The position numbers and the translations under genes were made by a program. From contig MEMY01000029.1 in assembly GCA_001768965.1 (NCBI GenBank), positions 1 to 5,258 on the forward strand: a stretch of 5,258 bases of DNA, written 5' to 3'. The number at the start of each line of letters is the position of its first letter. The stretch's first letter is position 1. The DNA comes from an archaeon RBG_16_50_20 (GTDB lineage: Archaea > Thermoproteota > Bathyarchaeia > 40CM-2-53-6). This document shows, piece after piece, positions 1 through 5,014 of the stretch. The notes under the pieces were generated by a model that saw only the letters and a list, made by a program, of their open reading frames with translations, was not told where the DNA came from and searched no databases.

Positions 1-754
1 CCACAGCTTGGGCAGCAATACTGATTCGTCCGCAGTCCAAGGTTTCCATGGCGATCTTGAAACCATCTCCCTGTCGACCAAGCATATTCTCAACGGGCAC
101 ACGTACATCGTCGAATATCACCTCAGAAACTTGGGATGAGCGAATGCCCATCTTGTCGAACATTTTTCCGATCTTGACACCCGGCATATCCCTCTTCACG
201 ATGAAACATGAGATGCCGCGATGCGCGAGCGACTTGTCGGTCATCGCGAAGACGAGGTAAGTACTCGCCATGGGAGCGTTTACGATGAAGTACTTGCGCC
301 CTTTGATCAGATAATCATCGCCCTTCAGAACTGCCTTGGATTCCATCGCCGCTACGTCACTTCCTGCTCCAGGTTCCGTCAGGCAGAAGGATCCGAACTG
401 TTTTCCTTGCGCCAAGGGTTTCAGGTAGCGCAACTTCTGCTTCTCTGTGCCGAACCAGAACAACGGTTGGCTTACTAACGACACGTGAACCGCAAGCGTA
501 ACACCAAGCGCAGCTGAGCCTCGCGAGATCTCTTCAACCGCCAGAACATAACTCATCACATCTTCTCCAGTACCACCATACTTCCTTGGAATGGGTAGAC
601 CCGTTAAACCGGCTTTGCTCAGAGTTCGCCAAGCTTCAACTGGAAATTTGTCGGTCTTGTCCCAGTGATCTGCGCTAGGTAGCACATGCTCGTCAACGAA
701 GGTTCGAACCTTTCTCAGCAACTTTTTCTGGCGTACGCTAGGTGCGAATTCCAT
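1..754 (-). CDS. Acyl-CoA dehydrogenase, N-terminal 251 residues (gene runs off the left edge)
   Basis: This FAD flavoenzyme of the acyl-CoA dehydrogenase family oxidises an acyl-CoA to the trans-2-enoyl-CoA in the cytoplasm and normally passes electrons to electron-transfer flavoprotein. The minus-strand frame is open from ATG at 754 to base 1 and fits the family throughout. Residues 1-115 match the all-helical N-terminal domain. The family signature CLTEPGAGSDVAA is at 124-136, starting the middle beta domain. KMGIRSSQVSEV (201-212) and FDDVRVP (214-220) follow, then LDCGRISIAAQAV (239-251), which opens the C-terminal helical domain. Family members are about 380 residues, so roughly 130 are missing here, including the region that carries the catalytic Glu in many members. 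Substrate chain length cannot be told. The start is supported by the alignment and a purine-rich AGGGGA about 8 nt upstream, which lies partly in a leader hairpin (762-787). The gene is separated by 107 bp from vapC1 and has its own upstream region, so co-transcription is uncertain. Confidence 0.95.
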   Translation of the reverse strand, partial: MEFAPSVRQKKLLRKVRTFVDEHVLPSADHWDKTDKFPVEAWRTLSKAGLTGLPIPRKYGGTGEDVMSYVLAVEEISRGSAALGVTLAVHVSLVSQPLFWFGTEKQKLRYLKPLAQGKQFGSFCLTEPGAGSDVAAMESKAVLKGDDYLIKGRKYFIVNAPMASTYLVFAMTDKSLAHRGISCFIVKRDMPGVKIGKMFDKMGIRSSQVSEVIFDDVRVPVENMLGRQGDGFKIAMETLDCGRISIAAQAV

Positions 755-761
755 TCAGGTC

Positions 762-787
762 CCCTGCTCGAATAATCGAGCGCAGGG
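762..787 (-). promoter_or_regulatory. Bulged hairpin or palindromic operator in the acyl-CoA dehydrogenase leader
   Basis: CCCTG (762-766) pairs with CAGGG (783-787), and CTCGA (767-771) pairs with TCGAG (776-780). This leaves a 4-nt loop and a 2-nt bulge. The core GCTCGAATAATCGAGC (766-781) is also a perfect DNA palindrome around ATAA. On the minus strand it lies 7 nt before the ATG at 754, and the paired CAGGG contributes to the only purine-rich ribosome-binding-site candidate (AGGGGA). It could be a repressor operator or an RNA stem masking the ribosome-binding site. It is not a convincing terminator for vapC1 because no T-run follows. Confidence 0.45.
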
Positions 788-795
788 CGACCGTT

Positions 796-828
796 AAGGA
801 GGTTATCAAAGTAAAGTATATGTTATCA
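796..828 (+). repeat. 33-bp direct repeat, copy 1 (left side of vapBC1)
   Basis: This copy matches 1566-1598 at 29 of 33 positions. The shared blocks are AAGGAGGTTATC, AAGTA, AGTATATG and ATCA; differences fall at 808, 814, 823 and 824. The two copies have the same orientation and bracket the vapBC1 cassette. On the minus strand this copy ends 41 nt upstream of the acyl-CoA dehydrogenase ATG. Read on plus, it encodes KEVIKVKYM in an open frame that stops at 850-852. Confidence 0.75.
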
Positions 829-861
829 GAACGCAGCTGGATACCAGTATAATCACAATGT

Positions 862-1254
862 CTATTTGACCATCAGCGTTTCATCAACAAGATCTCGAAA
901 GTGTTCGTCACCCGTAACAATCTTAGCATTGTGATGTCTTGCGGTCGCAAGTATAATCGAATCAGCCAGCCCCCAACGTTTGGCAACGCGTTTTCTTTCA
1001 TGATTCAAAGCTCCTGCTCTTTCTGCGATGCCAGTATCAAGCGAAACGACGCGTGTCTTCGAAGTTATGAAATCTAAGTCTCCAGCAAATGCCAGTTTTG
1101 CTCTTCGGTATTTTTCGGCAAGTTCCGCTATGACGATCGTGGGAGTCACGCCCTTTCCGCCTTCTATGAAGGGTCTTGCATTGCTTCCTGCAGCTGAGCC
1201 TAGGAAGTACTCAATCCATGCGAATGAGTCGATTACATAGATTTCATCCGTCAC
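862..1254 (-). CDS. vapC: VapC-family PIN-domain toxin (module 1)
   Basis: This 130-residue PIN-domain protein is predicted to be a Mg2+-dependent endoribonuclease that cleaves RNA, such as tRNA or rRNA, when free of its antitoxin. The four acidic metal ligands are in place: D9 in VIDSFAW, E44 in IAELAEKY, D98 in GLADSIILATAR and D116 in IVTGDEHF. Length and spacing are normal for VapC, so it appears intact. The start is GTG at 1254, which keeps the first strand holding D9 in frame and is preceded by a GGTGGT ribosome-binding site about 6 nt upstream. It lies 27 bp after vapB1 on the same strand, the usual antitoxin-then-toxin order, and is probably co-transcribed from the promoter at 1533-1540. 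The RNA target cannot be inferred. Confidence 0.93.
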   Translation of the reverse strand: MTDEIYVIDSFAWIEYFLGSAAGSNARPFIEGGKGVTPTIVIAELAEKYRRAKLAFAGDLDFITSKTRVVSLDTGIAERAGALNHERKRVAKRWGLADSIILATARHHNAKIVTGDEHFRDLVDETLMVK

Positions 1255-1281
1255 AGTAGACCACCACTACCTCGAGCTGTG

Positions 1282-1497
1282 CTAATGCGCATCTGCGGTA
1301 ATTTTTTCATGCTCTTCTTGAGTGAGCATAATCTTCAATCGTTTGTGAGCTCCGAATCTTGAAGGTGGGACTCGCGCGGCCTTTTCTACCAATTTCGCGA
1401 CAACCTCATTCATGCTTCCAGCATGTTCTCTCTTCATGAGTTCTTTCAGCCGCTCCCACACCGCCTCTGTAACGGCTATGGTTTTCGTTCCTGCCAT
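1282..1497 (-). CDS. vapB: VapB-type antitoxin of module 1, probable ribbon-helix-helix
   Basis: This 71-residue partner of VapC1 is expected to bind and inhibit the toxin with its C-terminus and to repress the operon with an N-terminal DNA-binding dimer. TKTIAV (4-9) fits the single beta strand of a ribbon-helix-helix fold. EAVWERLKELMKRE (11-24) and MNEVVAKLVEKA (29-40) fit the two helices. The tail VPPSRFGAHKRLKIML with an acidic end resembles the toxin-binding arm of archaeal PIN-associated antitoxins. The start is uncertain: TTG 1518, ATG 1512 and ATG 1497 are all in frame. I prefer 1497 because the beta strand follows at once. A TATA-like TTTATAAT centred near 1537 would place transcription start near 1512, allowing either a leaderless start at ATG 1512 or a short leader before 1497. 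Confidence 0.85.
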   Translation of the reverse strand: MAGTKTIAVTEAVWERLKELMKREHAGSMNEVVAKLVEKAARVPPSRFGAHKRLKIMLTQEEHEKITADAH

Positions 1498-1516
1498 AGA
1501 TACCCAATCCATGTAC

Positions 1517-1540
1517 AAGTTATAACTTATAGATTATAAA
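1517..1540 (-). promoter_or_regulatory. Promoter and likely operator of vapBC1
   Basis: On the minus strand TTTATAAT (1540-1533) is a good archaeal TATA-box candidate about 25 bp before ATG 1512. Immediately downstream lies the perfect 12-bp palindrome AAGTTATAACTT (1517-1528). A dyad between TATA box and start codon is where VapB proteins usually bind to autorepress. That VapB1 binds here is inference. Confidence 0.5.
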
Positions 1541-1565
1541 CCTGTTAGGTACGAATTCGAACCCC

Positions 1566-1598
1566 AAGGAGGTTATCCAAGTAGAGTATATGCCATCA
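1566..1598 (+). repeat. 33-bp direct repeat, copy 2 (right side of vapBC1)
   Basis: This is the second copy of the element at 796-828, with four differences. It lies upstream of the vapB1 promoter and, with copy 1, encloses all of vapBC1 (start-to-start distance 770 bp). On plus it begins AAGGAGGTTATC, one base from a perfect Shine-Dalgarno complement, and reads KEVIQVEYM in frame into the small ORF at 1590-1685. Confidence 0.75.
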
Positions 1599-1685
1599 AA
1601 GCCCGGGGACTTGAAAGTATTGTCAGAAGATTTGGATGCGATGAAACGAGCTGCCCGGCACTGCCAAAGTTGCATACTTCACTAA
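1590..1685 (+). CDS. Doubtful 31-residue ORF or coding remnant
   Basis: ATG at 1590 opens 31 codons ending in TAA, and the frame is open back to 1533. The translation is hydrophilic and helix-like (KVLSEDLDAMKRAAR in the middle, HCQSC near the end). The AAGGAGG at 1566-1572 is about 17 nt upstream, farther than a normal ribosome-binding site. It occupies most of the gap between vapBC1 and vapC2 on the opposite strand. I do not recognise the protein; it may be a fragment of a former gene carried with the repeat, or chance. Confidence 0.15.
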   Translation: MPSKPGDLKVLSEDLDAMKRAARHCQSCILH

Positions 1686-1706
1686 ATCATGTGTCTGACT
1701 GCTCAA

Positions 1707-2114
1707 TCACTCGGGGAGTGGCACAAATCCTGCCTGTTCAAAGTTTTCGTCGAATGTGAAGGCATTGGTCAATTTCGTCTGCTTCATTATCAAGAAGCTG
1801 GTGAAGTCTGTGAAACTCCAGCGCTTATCCTTCCTGTCTTTCATGAAATCAACGGCTTTCCAGAATATGGACGAATCGATCCATATCATGTGGATGCTCT
1901 TGCTTCGGTTAATCTTGTCAATAAAACGTAATGCGGGATCTGAACCTCGACGAAGCGACAACAACGTCAGAGTCTCGTCGAGGACGTAGTCAGTGGTGAG
2001 TAGAGACCCGTATCGTCCGCGCTTCAATTGGTCAAGAAAGGTCTTGGCCGAACTGTGATTTGAATCGTCTTCGACCTCAAGCGCATACCAAGCGCTTGTG
2101 TCCACAAAGATCAT
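1707..2114 (-). CDS. vapC: VapC-family PIN-domain toxin (module 2)
   Basis: This 135-residue PIN-domain protein is predicted to be an RNA-cleaving toxin. The acidic metal ligands are D5 in FVDTSAWYAL, E47 in DYVLDETLTL, D103 in SFTDFTSFLI and D122 in FTFDENFEQAGF. The SFTD and AFTFDxxFxxAGF blocks are typical of the PIN subgroup often paired with short archaeal RHH antitoxins, and are clearly different from VapC1 and VapC3. The gene is full length. Its ATG (2114-2112) overlaps the vapB2 stop in an ATGA junction, implying translational coupling. The protein ends PLPE just before TGA. Confidence 0.94.
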   Translation of the reverse strand: MIFVDTSAWYALEVEDDSNHSSAKTFLDQLKRGRYGSLLTTDYVLDETLTLLSLRRGSDPALRFIDKINRSKSIHMIWIDSSIFWKAVDFMKDRKDKRWSFTDFTSFLIMKQTKLTNAFTFDENFEQAGFVPLPE

Positions 2115-2350
2115 TTGCTCAAACCGTAGAGATACTTATCGTGTTCCACTGATGTTCGTTCTCTCTTCCCAGAAGCTTTAGCGACAGGTGCCTCTGTAAA
2201 GACAGGGTCGTCACGTTGGATCTCGTCCTCTAGGGCAATTCTCATAGCCCCCTGGCGGAGTATCTCCTTTAGAGTTAGTTTCTTCTTCTTGGCATACTCC
2301 TGGAGCAATCTGTATTCGGTTTCGGTTAGTTCCGTCTGAGCAACTTTCAT
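2111..2350 (-). CDS. vapB: VapB-type ribbon-helix-helix antitoxin (module 2)
   Basis: This 79-residue antitoxin precedes vapC2 with a 4-nt overlap. QTELTETEYRLLQEYAKKKK (5-24) gives a beta strand and helix 1; TLKEILRQGAMRIALE (26-41) gives helix 2 of a ribbon-helix-helix DNA-binding domain. A variable linker follows, then TSVEHDKYLYGLSK (66-79), the kind of C-terminal arm that inserts into the VapC groove. An in-frame ATG exists 21 nt upstream (2371), but I reject it. The only TATA-like box (2383-2389) would be just 15 bp from it, and the two palindromes at 2355-2379 would become coding. ATG 2350 gives about a 10-nt leader with GTGA as a weak ribosome-binding site. Confidence 0.88.
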   Translation of the reverse strand: MKVAQTELTETEYRLLQEYAKKKKLTLKEILRQGAMRIALEDEIQRDDPVFTEAPVAKASGKRERTSVEHDKYLYGLSK

Positions 2351-2354
2351 GTTG

Positions 2355-2391
2355 CATGTCACATGTTCCATGTCACATGTTTCTTAAAAGG
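2355..2391 (-). promoter_or_regulatory. Promoter and double palindromic operator of vapBC2
   Basis: CATGTCACATG occurs twice, at 2355-2365 and 2369-2379. Each copy is a perfect 5-bp dyad around one C, spaced 14 bp centre to centre; the longer 13-bp direct repeat is CATGTCACATGTT. On minus, CCTTTTAAG (2391-2383) is a TATA-like box just upstream. The tandem dyads cover the predicted transcription start and end 4 nt before ATG 2350. This layout suits cooperative binding of two RHH antitoxin dimers that autorepress the operon. The binding itself is inference. Confidence 0.65.
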
Positions 2392-2550
2392 CTAACCCAA
2401 ATGCATGATCACGGGATCCAGTATCTAGGGTAACGGGGCCCTGCGTTTTGTGCGTAAGAGTGCGGCAAACCGTTTGGTATAATTGCGTTTTCAAGAGGCG
2501 GAAAGGTCGCGTAACGGCGCAGAATAAACCGCTTTGTAATACACGCGGCC

Positions 2551-2757
2551 ATGAATGTAATACTCAAGGGGTGTGGGGGTGTGTGTCTGTCCTCGCGCGG
2601 CTTCTTTGAGGGCATGATTTTAGGGTTTGTCGCAATGGCGGCCACCATTCTACCCACGTACCTATTGATGCCAGTAGCCGGAAGCAAGTCACCAAACGGA
2701 TTTCCGCGCCCATTCCTACCAAACTTAGACGCCGAGCTACTGTACCTAGGCTTGTAA
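2551..2757 (+). CDS. Possible small membrane protein (68 residues, unrecognised)
   Basis: This plus-strand ORF begins at ATG 2551 and has one hydrophobic segment, roughly residues 22-43 (MILGFVAMAATILPTYLLMP), long enough to span a membrane. A Pro/Gly-rich tail follows. No clear ribosome-binding site precedes it, but AATAAA at 2523-2528 is about 26 bp before the ATG, the geometry of an archaeal leaderless promoter. A perfect 7-bp hairpin begins at its stop codon. A shorter version could start at ATG 2614. It opposes overlapping minus-strand open frames, and nothing identifies a family, so it may be chance. Confidence 0.25.
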   Translation: MNVILKGCGGVCLSSRGFFEGMILGFVAMAATILPTYLLMPVAGSKSPNGFPRPFLPNLDAELLYLGL

Positions 2758-2771
2758 GAATGAGATTCTTA
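2755..2771 (+). terminator. Hairpin at the end of the 2551-2757 ORF (weak terminator candidate)
   Basis: TAAGAAT (2755-2761) and ATTCTTA (2765-2771) form a perfect 7-bp stem with a GAG loop. The TAA stop codon of the ORF is its first three bases. No T-run follows, so intrinsic termination is doubtful, and a 7-bp AT-rich inverted repeat can occur by chance. Confidence 0.2.
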
Positions 2772-2948
2772 TGGGAATGGTCCAGAGAAAGGGTGGACCT
2801 CACCCTCTTGAAGTTCCACTCGCTAGCGTCTATTCCATTGAGCACGTGAGATGTTATCGTTGGAGAGCCATCATAACTGGCTCGGTTCTCCCAGCAGTGC
2901 TATTTACTCAACATTTCCTGTTTCTCATAATCTCGAGAGTCATCACGT

Positions 2949-3179
2949 CTAGAAGTAGATCCTGCAGAACAAGCAAAACCATCTACCGTGTGATCGCTGT
3001 GTGCAACCGCCACAGACTGGACACTTGGGACAGTTGCTAAACCCGGTGGCAGGGAACAAGCCCAAATCGATATCTGCATTGCGAGACCAGGGAAAAAGCT
3101 TGTTGAAGGAATCTGACGAAAACGGAGCAATTAGGAAAATGGAGAGGCCTTCAGACGAACCCTGATTGGTACGACTCAT
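2949..3179 (-). CDS. Small protein with C-terminal zinc ribbon
   Basis: This 76-residue protein has a C-terminus that reads CPKCPVCGG (50-58), then GRWFCLFC (65-72), ending RIYF. The pairs C53/C56 and C69/C72 form a zinc ribbon of the CPxCGG...RWFCxxC kind common in small archaeal proteins; C50 and C59 are extra. The first 45 residues have no recognisable domain, and residues 12-20 are mildly hydrophobic. Start ATG 3179 lies 58 bp downstream of the B-box gene stop on the same strand, so the two may form an operon and share a role at the membrane. No strong ribosome-binding site is visible. The N-terminal half could belong to a decayed gene, and the plus strand also holds an open frame here, so the call rests on the zinc motif. 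Confidence 0.5.
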   Translation of the reverse strand: MSRTNQGSSEGLSIFLIAPFSSDSFNKLFPWSRNADIDLGLFPATGFSNCPKCPVCGGCTQRSHGRWFCLFCRIYF

Positions 3180-3237
3180 TGCCCAAGCAATTTTCAGGAC
3201 AGTGTGCCGTTGGTGCCGACGCTAGGGTTTAGGTCAG

Positions 3238-3795
3238 TTAAGGGGGGCGTGGAGTAATGATCACAAGCAATGCCGCGAGTACGCCGATGATTAGGCCCGC
3301 AAGAAATCCGCCGCCTATGAACAGGCTGAGTATCGCAGTCGGAAAGACCATGAAGGCTGACAGTACCCGGAAACCAAAGAAGAACATGACTAATCCTCCG
3401 AGAATTACGAGGCCGAGTACGACACCGAGTATGACACCGAAGGAGCTTATTGGTGCGACCCATGGGAATAACCCAACCCATACCGCAAAGAAGACCGGCG
3501 ATAGTAGTGCGATCCCATTGGCTACTATGAGCGCGGCAGCGACGAAGAACAATGCAGCCGGTACCCACCAGAATCGAACCAGAAACGGAGGTCGTGGGAA
3601 CGGTCCGTACAAGACTCCGCCTGGAGGGACCATTTGTGGAGGAAGCGCCTGCAGGGGAATTCGCCTATTGTAACAATCGGGGCACAGAGCCAGATCAGCA
3701 TATGGTTTGAAGCATGAGCTACAAATACTGCGTCCACAGCGACTGCAGATCGTTACCGCAGGAAGGCTAGAGTGATAGTGACAGAAAGCCCCCAA
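3238..3795 (-). CDS. B-box zinc-finger membrane protein
   Basis: This is a 185-residue protein. An N-terminal B-box-like zinc finger uses C5 and H8 (CHYH), C17/C20 (CSRC), C25/C28 (CSSC) and C38/C41 (CPDC). A Pro-rich linker (about 46-71) follows. The rest is strongly hydrophobic, with four or five membrane segments at roughly 76-98, 100-116, 117-141, 143-162 and 164-181, and a short PRPP tail. B-box fingers in front of membrane segments recur in archaeal proteins of unknown function. The finger probably sits in the cytoplasm and binds a partner, but no enzyme motif is present. The start must be TTG 3795: TGA is in frame 9 nt upstream and the first zinc ligand is residue 5. ATG 3805 would read into the same protein only if the G5 run at its start were G4, so a one-base error is possible. 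The zinc-ribbon gene follows. Confidence 0.85.
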   Translation of the reverse strand: MGAFCHYHSSLPAVTICSRCGRSICSSCFKPYADLALCPDCYNRRIPLQALPPQMVPPGGVLYGPFPRPPFLVRFWWVPAALFFVAAALIVANGIALLSPVFFAVWVGLFPWVAPISSFGVILGVVLGLVILGGLVMFFFGFRVLSAFMVFPTAILSLFIGGGFLAGLIIGVLAALLVIITPRPP

Positions 3796-4075
3796 CCTGA
3801 ATCATCTACCCGAATGGAACGATTGAACACAGTAGCCTCAGAACCAGTGTGACTTGATTCTTTGGAACAAGTTGATGTCAATAGCCGACAGGCACCAATG
3901 ACTCAAAGCATAAGAACGAATAGGAAAAAGCCGAATCAATGCTTTCTTGGACTTCTGTGCAGAATGCGAGTTTGCCGTGAGCATCCAAATGCCATTGCGT
4001 GGGGGAGATCAACGCTTATCCATTTTATTCAATGGTCCAGAGTGAGGCACACACGGGTGGGCTTCCGCATGCTCT
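3796..4075. other. Intergenic region between vapC3 and the B-box gene
   Basis: About 280 bp lie between two minus-strand genes. On minus a T5 run (3929-3925), about 147 nt beyond the vapC3 stop, is a weak archaeal termination signal. No clear TATA box for the B-box gene is seen. A plus frame from ATG 3898 has no family motif and looks like chance. No RNA gene is apparent. Confidence 0.4.
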
Positions 4076-4474
4076 TTACCATAACCTCTTGAGGCCTTCA
4101 ACTCGGTCAAAAGCTCTATCTGTCGACACAACCGTCCCATCCAATTGGAGAGCCTCGGCAGCGATACCCGCATCGAAATATTCCAACTCCACTTCTCCTT
4201 CAAGCCTAGATGTCAGGTATATTGTGGCTGGGCTAAGTCTAGCAACCTTATGATCCAAGTCGGGATAATCTCTAAGGAGTGAAGCTTGCTTCTCCATCCT
4301 CTCTTCGAATGAGAACCCTCTGCTCTTCAATGTGACATCGAACTCCAAGAGTGCAAAGTTTCCTAGGTAGACCTCGGGTTCGAATATGCGCTCGAGGTGT
4401 CTCTTGGCGCGTTCATGGTGTTTGTCGTTGGAATCCGCCGTACCGAAGAGCACTACAGTGTCCAGTACAGGCAA
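4076..4474 (-). CDS. vapC: VapC-family PIN-domain toxin (module 3)
   Basis: This 132-residue PIN-domain protein is predicted to be an endoribonuclease toxin. Metal ligands are D5 in VLDTVVLFG, E44 in ALLEFDVTLKSRG, D101 in YFDAGIAAEAL and D119 in VVSTDRAFDRV. Spacing and length are normal, so it looks intact. The start is TTG at 4474, directly after the vapB3 TAG. No ATG or GTG upstream of D5 is available, and the next start (GTG for V8) would lose that catalytic residue. AAGGAAA about 10 nt upstream can serve as ribosome-binding site. The abutting genes imply one transcript and translational coupling. Sequence blocks around the ligands differ from VapC1 and VapC2, so this is a separate lineage and not a tandem duplicate. 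Confidence 0.92.
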   Translation of the reverse strand: MPVLDTVVLFGTADSNDKHHERAKRHLERIFEPEVYLGNFALLEFDVTLKSRGFSFEERMEKQASLLRDYPDLDHKVARLSPATIYLTSRLEGEVELEYFDAGIAAEALQLDGTVVSTDRAFDRVEGLKRLW

Positions 4475-4732
4475 CTAGCGTTTCCTTCGAAATATGAAGC
4501 GTGATGCTTCATGTCGATCTTCCACAAATTGGAACCCTGTTAGACTACCCGCGAACTTACGGTCACGAGGTGCTACCAAGATAACTCCGCCTTTGAAGGC
4601 GATGGCGACTAGCCTATCTCCCCTCTTGATACCAGCCACAGCCCTTGTCTTCCTGTCGAGGACGACCCTATACTTGTCGTCTAATGCAACTTGGCCCAAG
4701 ATCAATCGGCCCGAAGGGCCTTTTTCCCACAT
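4475..4732 (-). CDS. vapB: AbrB/SpoVT-type antitoxin (VapB of module 3)
   Basis: This 85-residue antitoxin lies directly upstream of vapC3. QVALDDKYRVVLDRKTRAVA (14-33), then GIKRGDRLVAIAFKGGVILVAP (split here as GIKRGDRLVAI and AFKGGVILVAP, 34-55), is the swapped-hairpin AbrB pattern: strand, D-x-x-x-R-V-V-L, helix, G-x-x-x-G-D, strands. Such domains bind promoter DNA as dimers; the C-terminal part, basic at its end (FIFRRKR), would hold the toxin. The canonical IP after the first strand is replaced by LD, as in divergent members. The start is uncertain: GTG 4753 gives 92 residues and ATG 4732 gives 85. I prefer ATG, with GGTGGGA 12 nt upstream as a distant ribosome-binding site. No clear TATA box is visible. 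Confidence 0.85.
   Translation of the reverse strand: MWEKGPSGRLILGQVALDDKYRVVLDRKTRAVAGIKRGDRLVAIAFKGGVILVAPRDRKFAGSLTGFQFVEDRHEASRFIFRRKR
4708..4725 (+). terminator. Terminator-like hairpin plus T5 on plus, inside vapB3
   Basis: GGCCC (4708-4712), loop GAA and GGGCC (4716-4720) are followed by TTTTT (4721-4725). On plus this resembles a short intrinsic terminator, but it overlaps codons 4-9 of vapB3 on minus. There the mRNA would carry a GC-rich stem early in the gene. With a 5-bp stem, function is doubtful. Confidence 0.2.
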
Positions 4733-4753
4733 ATTAAGGTTCTTTCCCACCAC

Positions 4754-5014
4754 GAAAACCTACCATGGATCGGCTGGAGAAACTGGCGACGGGGGTTAGA
4801 TGACATTTCACGTTTGAATTCAACGATATCCCTACGGAGGAATCATCCGCTAAGACTCCGCCTAGAATCCACTTAGTGGGCCTAGCCTGGTGTTAGTTAG
4901 GATAGACCAGTCTCCTTCTAGGCGCATTGGATTGGAATGTGATGTTCGATGAGTGCGCGAGAAGTTGAAGAACCTATAGGAATCTTGACATTTCACTGAT
5001 TTGGTGTGTGTGGA
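4754..5014. other. Divergent intergenic region between vapB3 and hicB
   Basis: These 261 bp should hold promoters for vapBC3 (minus) and hicB (plus). TGACATTTCAC occurs at both 4801-4811 and 4986-4996. In the hicB frame, ATG 4949 opens 16 codons that stop at TGA 4997-4999, 15 nt before the preferred hicB start. CTATAGG near 4974 is a weak TATA candidate for hicB. No RNA gene is recognised. Confidence 0.35.

Larger units (their letters stand above)
2392..2948. other. Long stretch without a convincing gene
   Basis: About 560 bp lie between the vapBC2 promoter and the zinc-ribbon gene. Open frames exist on both strands, but none shows family motifs. A G/T-rich run lies at 2568-2591. The only candidates are the small hydrophobic ORF at 2551-2757 and the hairpin at its end. 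Both neighbouring operons read away from or toward it on minus, so it may simply be intergenic sequence or gene debris. Confidence 0.5.

Noticed and set aside
48..478. Plus-strand open frames over the left end
   Set aside because: They are antisense to the acyl-CoA dehydrogenase, which carries the family signature throughout; no motif is seen on plus.
1549..1565. tRNA T-loop-like GGTTCGAAT on the minus strand next to repeat copy 2, suggesting a tRNA or att site
   Set aside because: The T-stem is imperfect, the implied acceptor CCTAACA finds no TGTTAGG partner at the right distance, and no D-arm or anticodon arm can be drawn.
2568..2591. G/T-rich run that might be a regular repeat or quadruplex
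   Set aside because: G-runs are irregular, with too few tracts of three or more G for a quadruplex and no repeat unit.
3194..3737. Other open frames over the B-box gene on both strands
   Set aside because: They overlap the frame with zinc ligands and membrane segments and show compositional oddities typical of shadows.
3982..4003. Possible C2H2-like fragment on minus (FGCSRQ then LHRSPRKH)
   Set aside because: Only one Cys is present, the frame is about 20 codons long, and no complete finger can be drawn.
2776..4042. Exact 12-nt repeat AATGGTCCAGAG at 2776-2787 and 4031-4042
   Set aside because: About one exact 12-mer pair is expected by chance in a window of this size, and the flanks do not match.
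4374..4383. GGTTCGAAT on plus, tRNA-like
   Set aside because: It lies inside vapC3 coding sequence and no cloverleaf can be built around it.
4949..4999. Sixteen-codon ORF in the hicB frame that could be an N-terminal extension broken by TGA 4997
   Set aside because: The HicB fold is already complete at its N-terminus from 5015, so the extension is probably coincidental.
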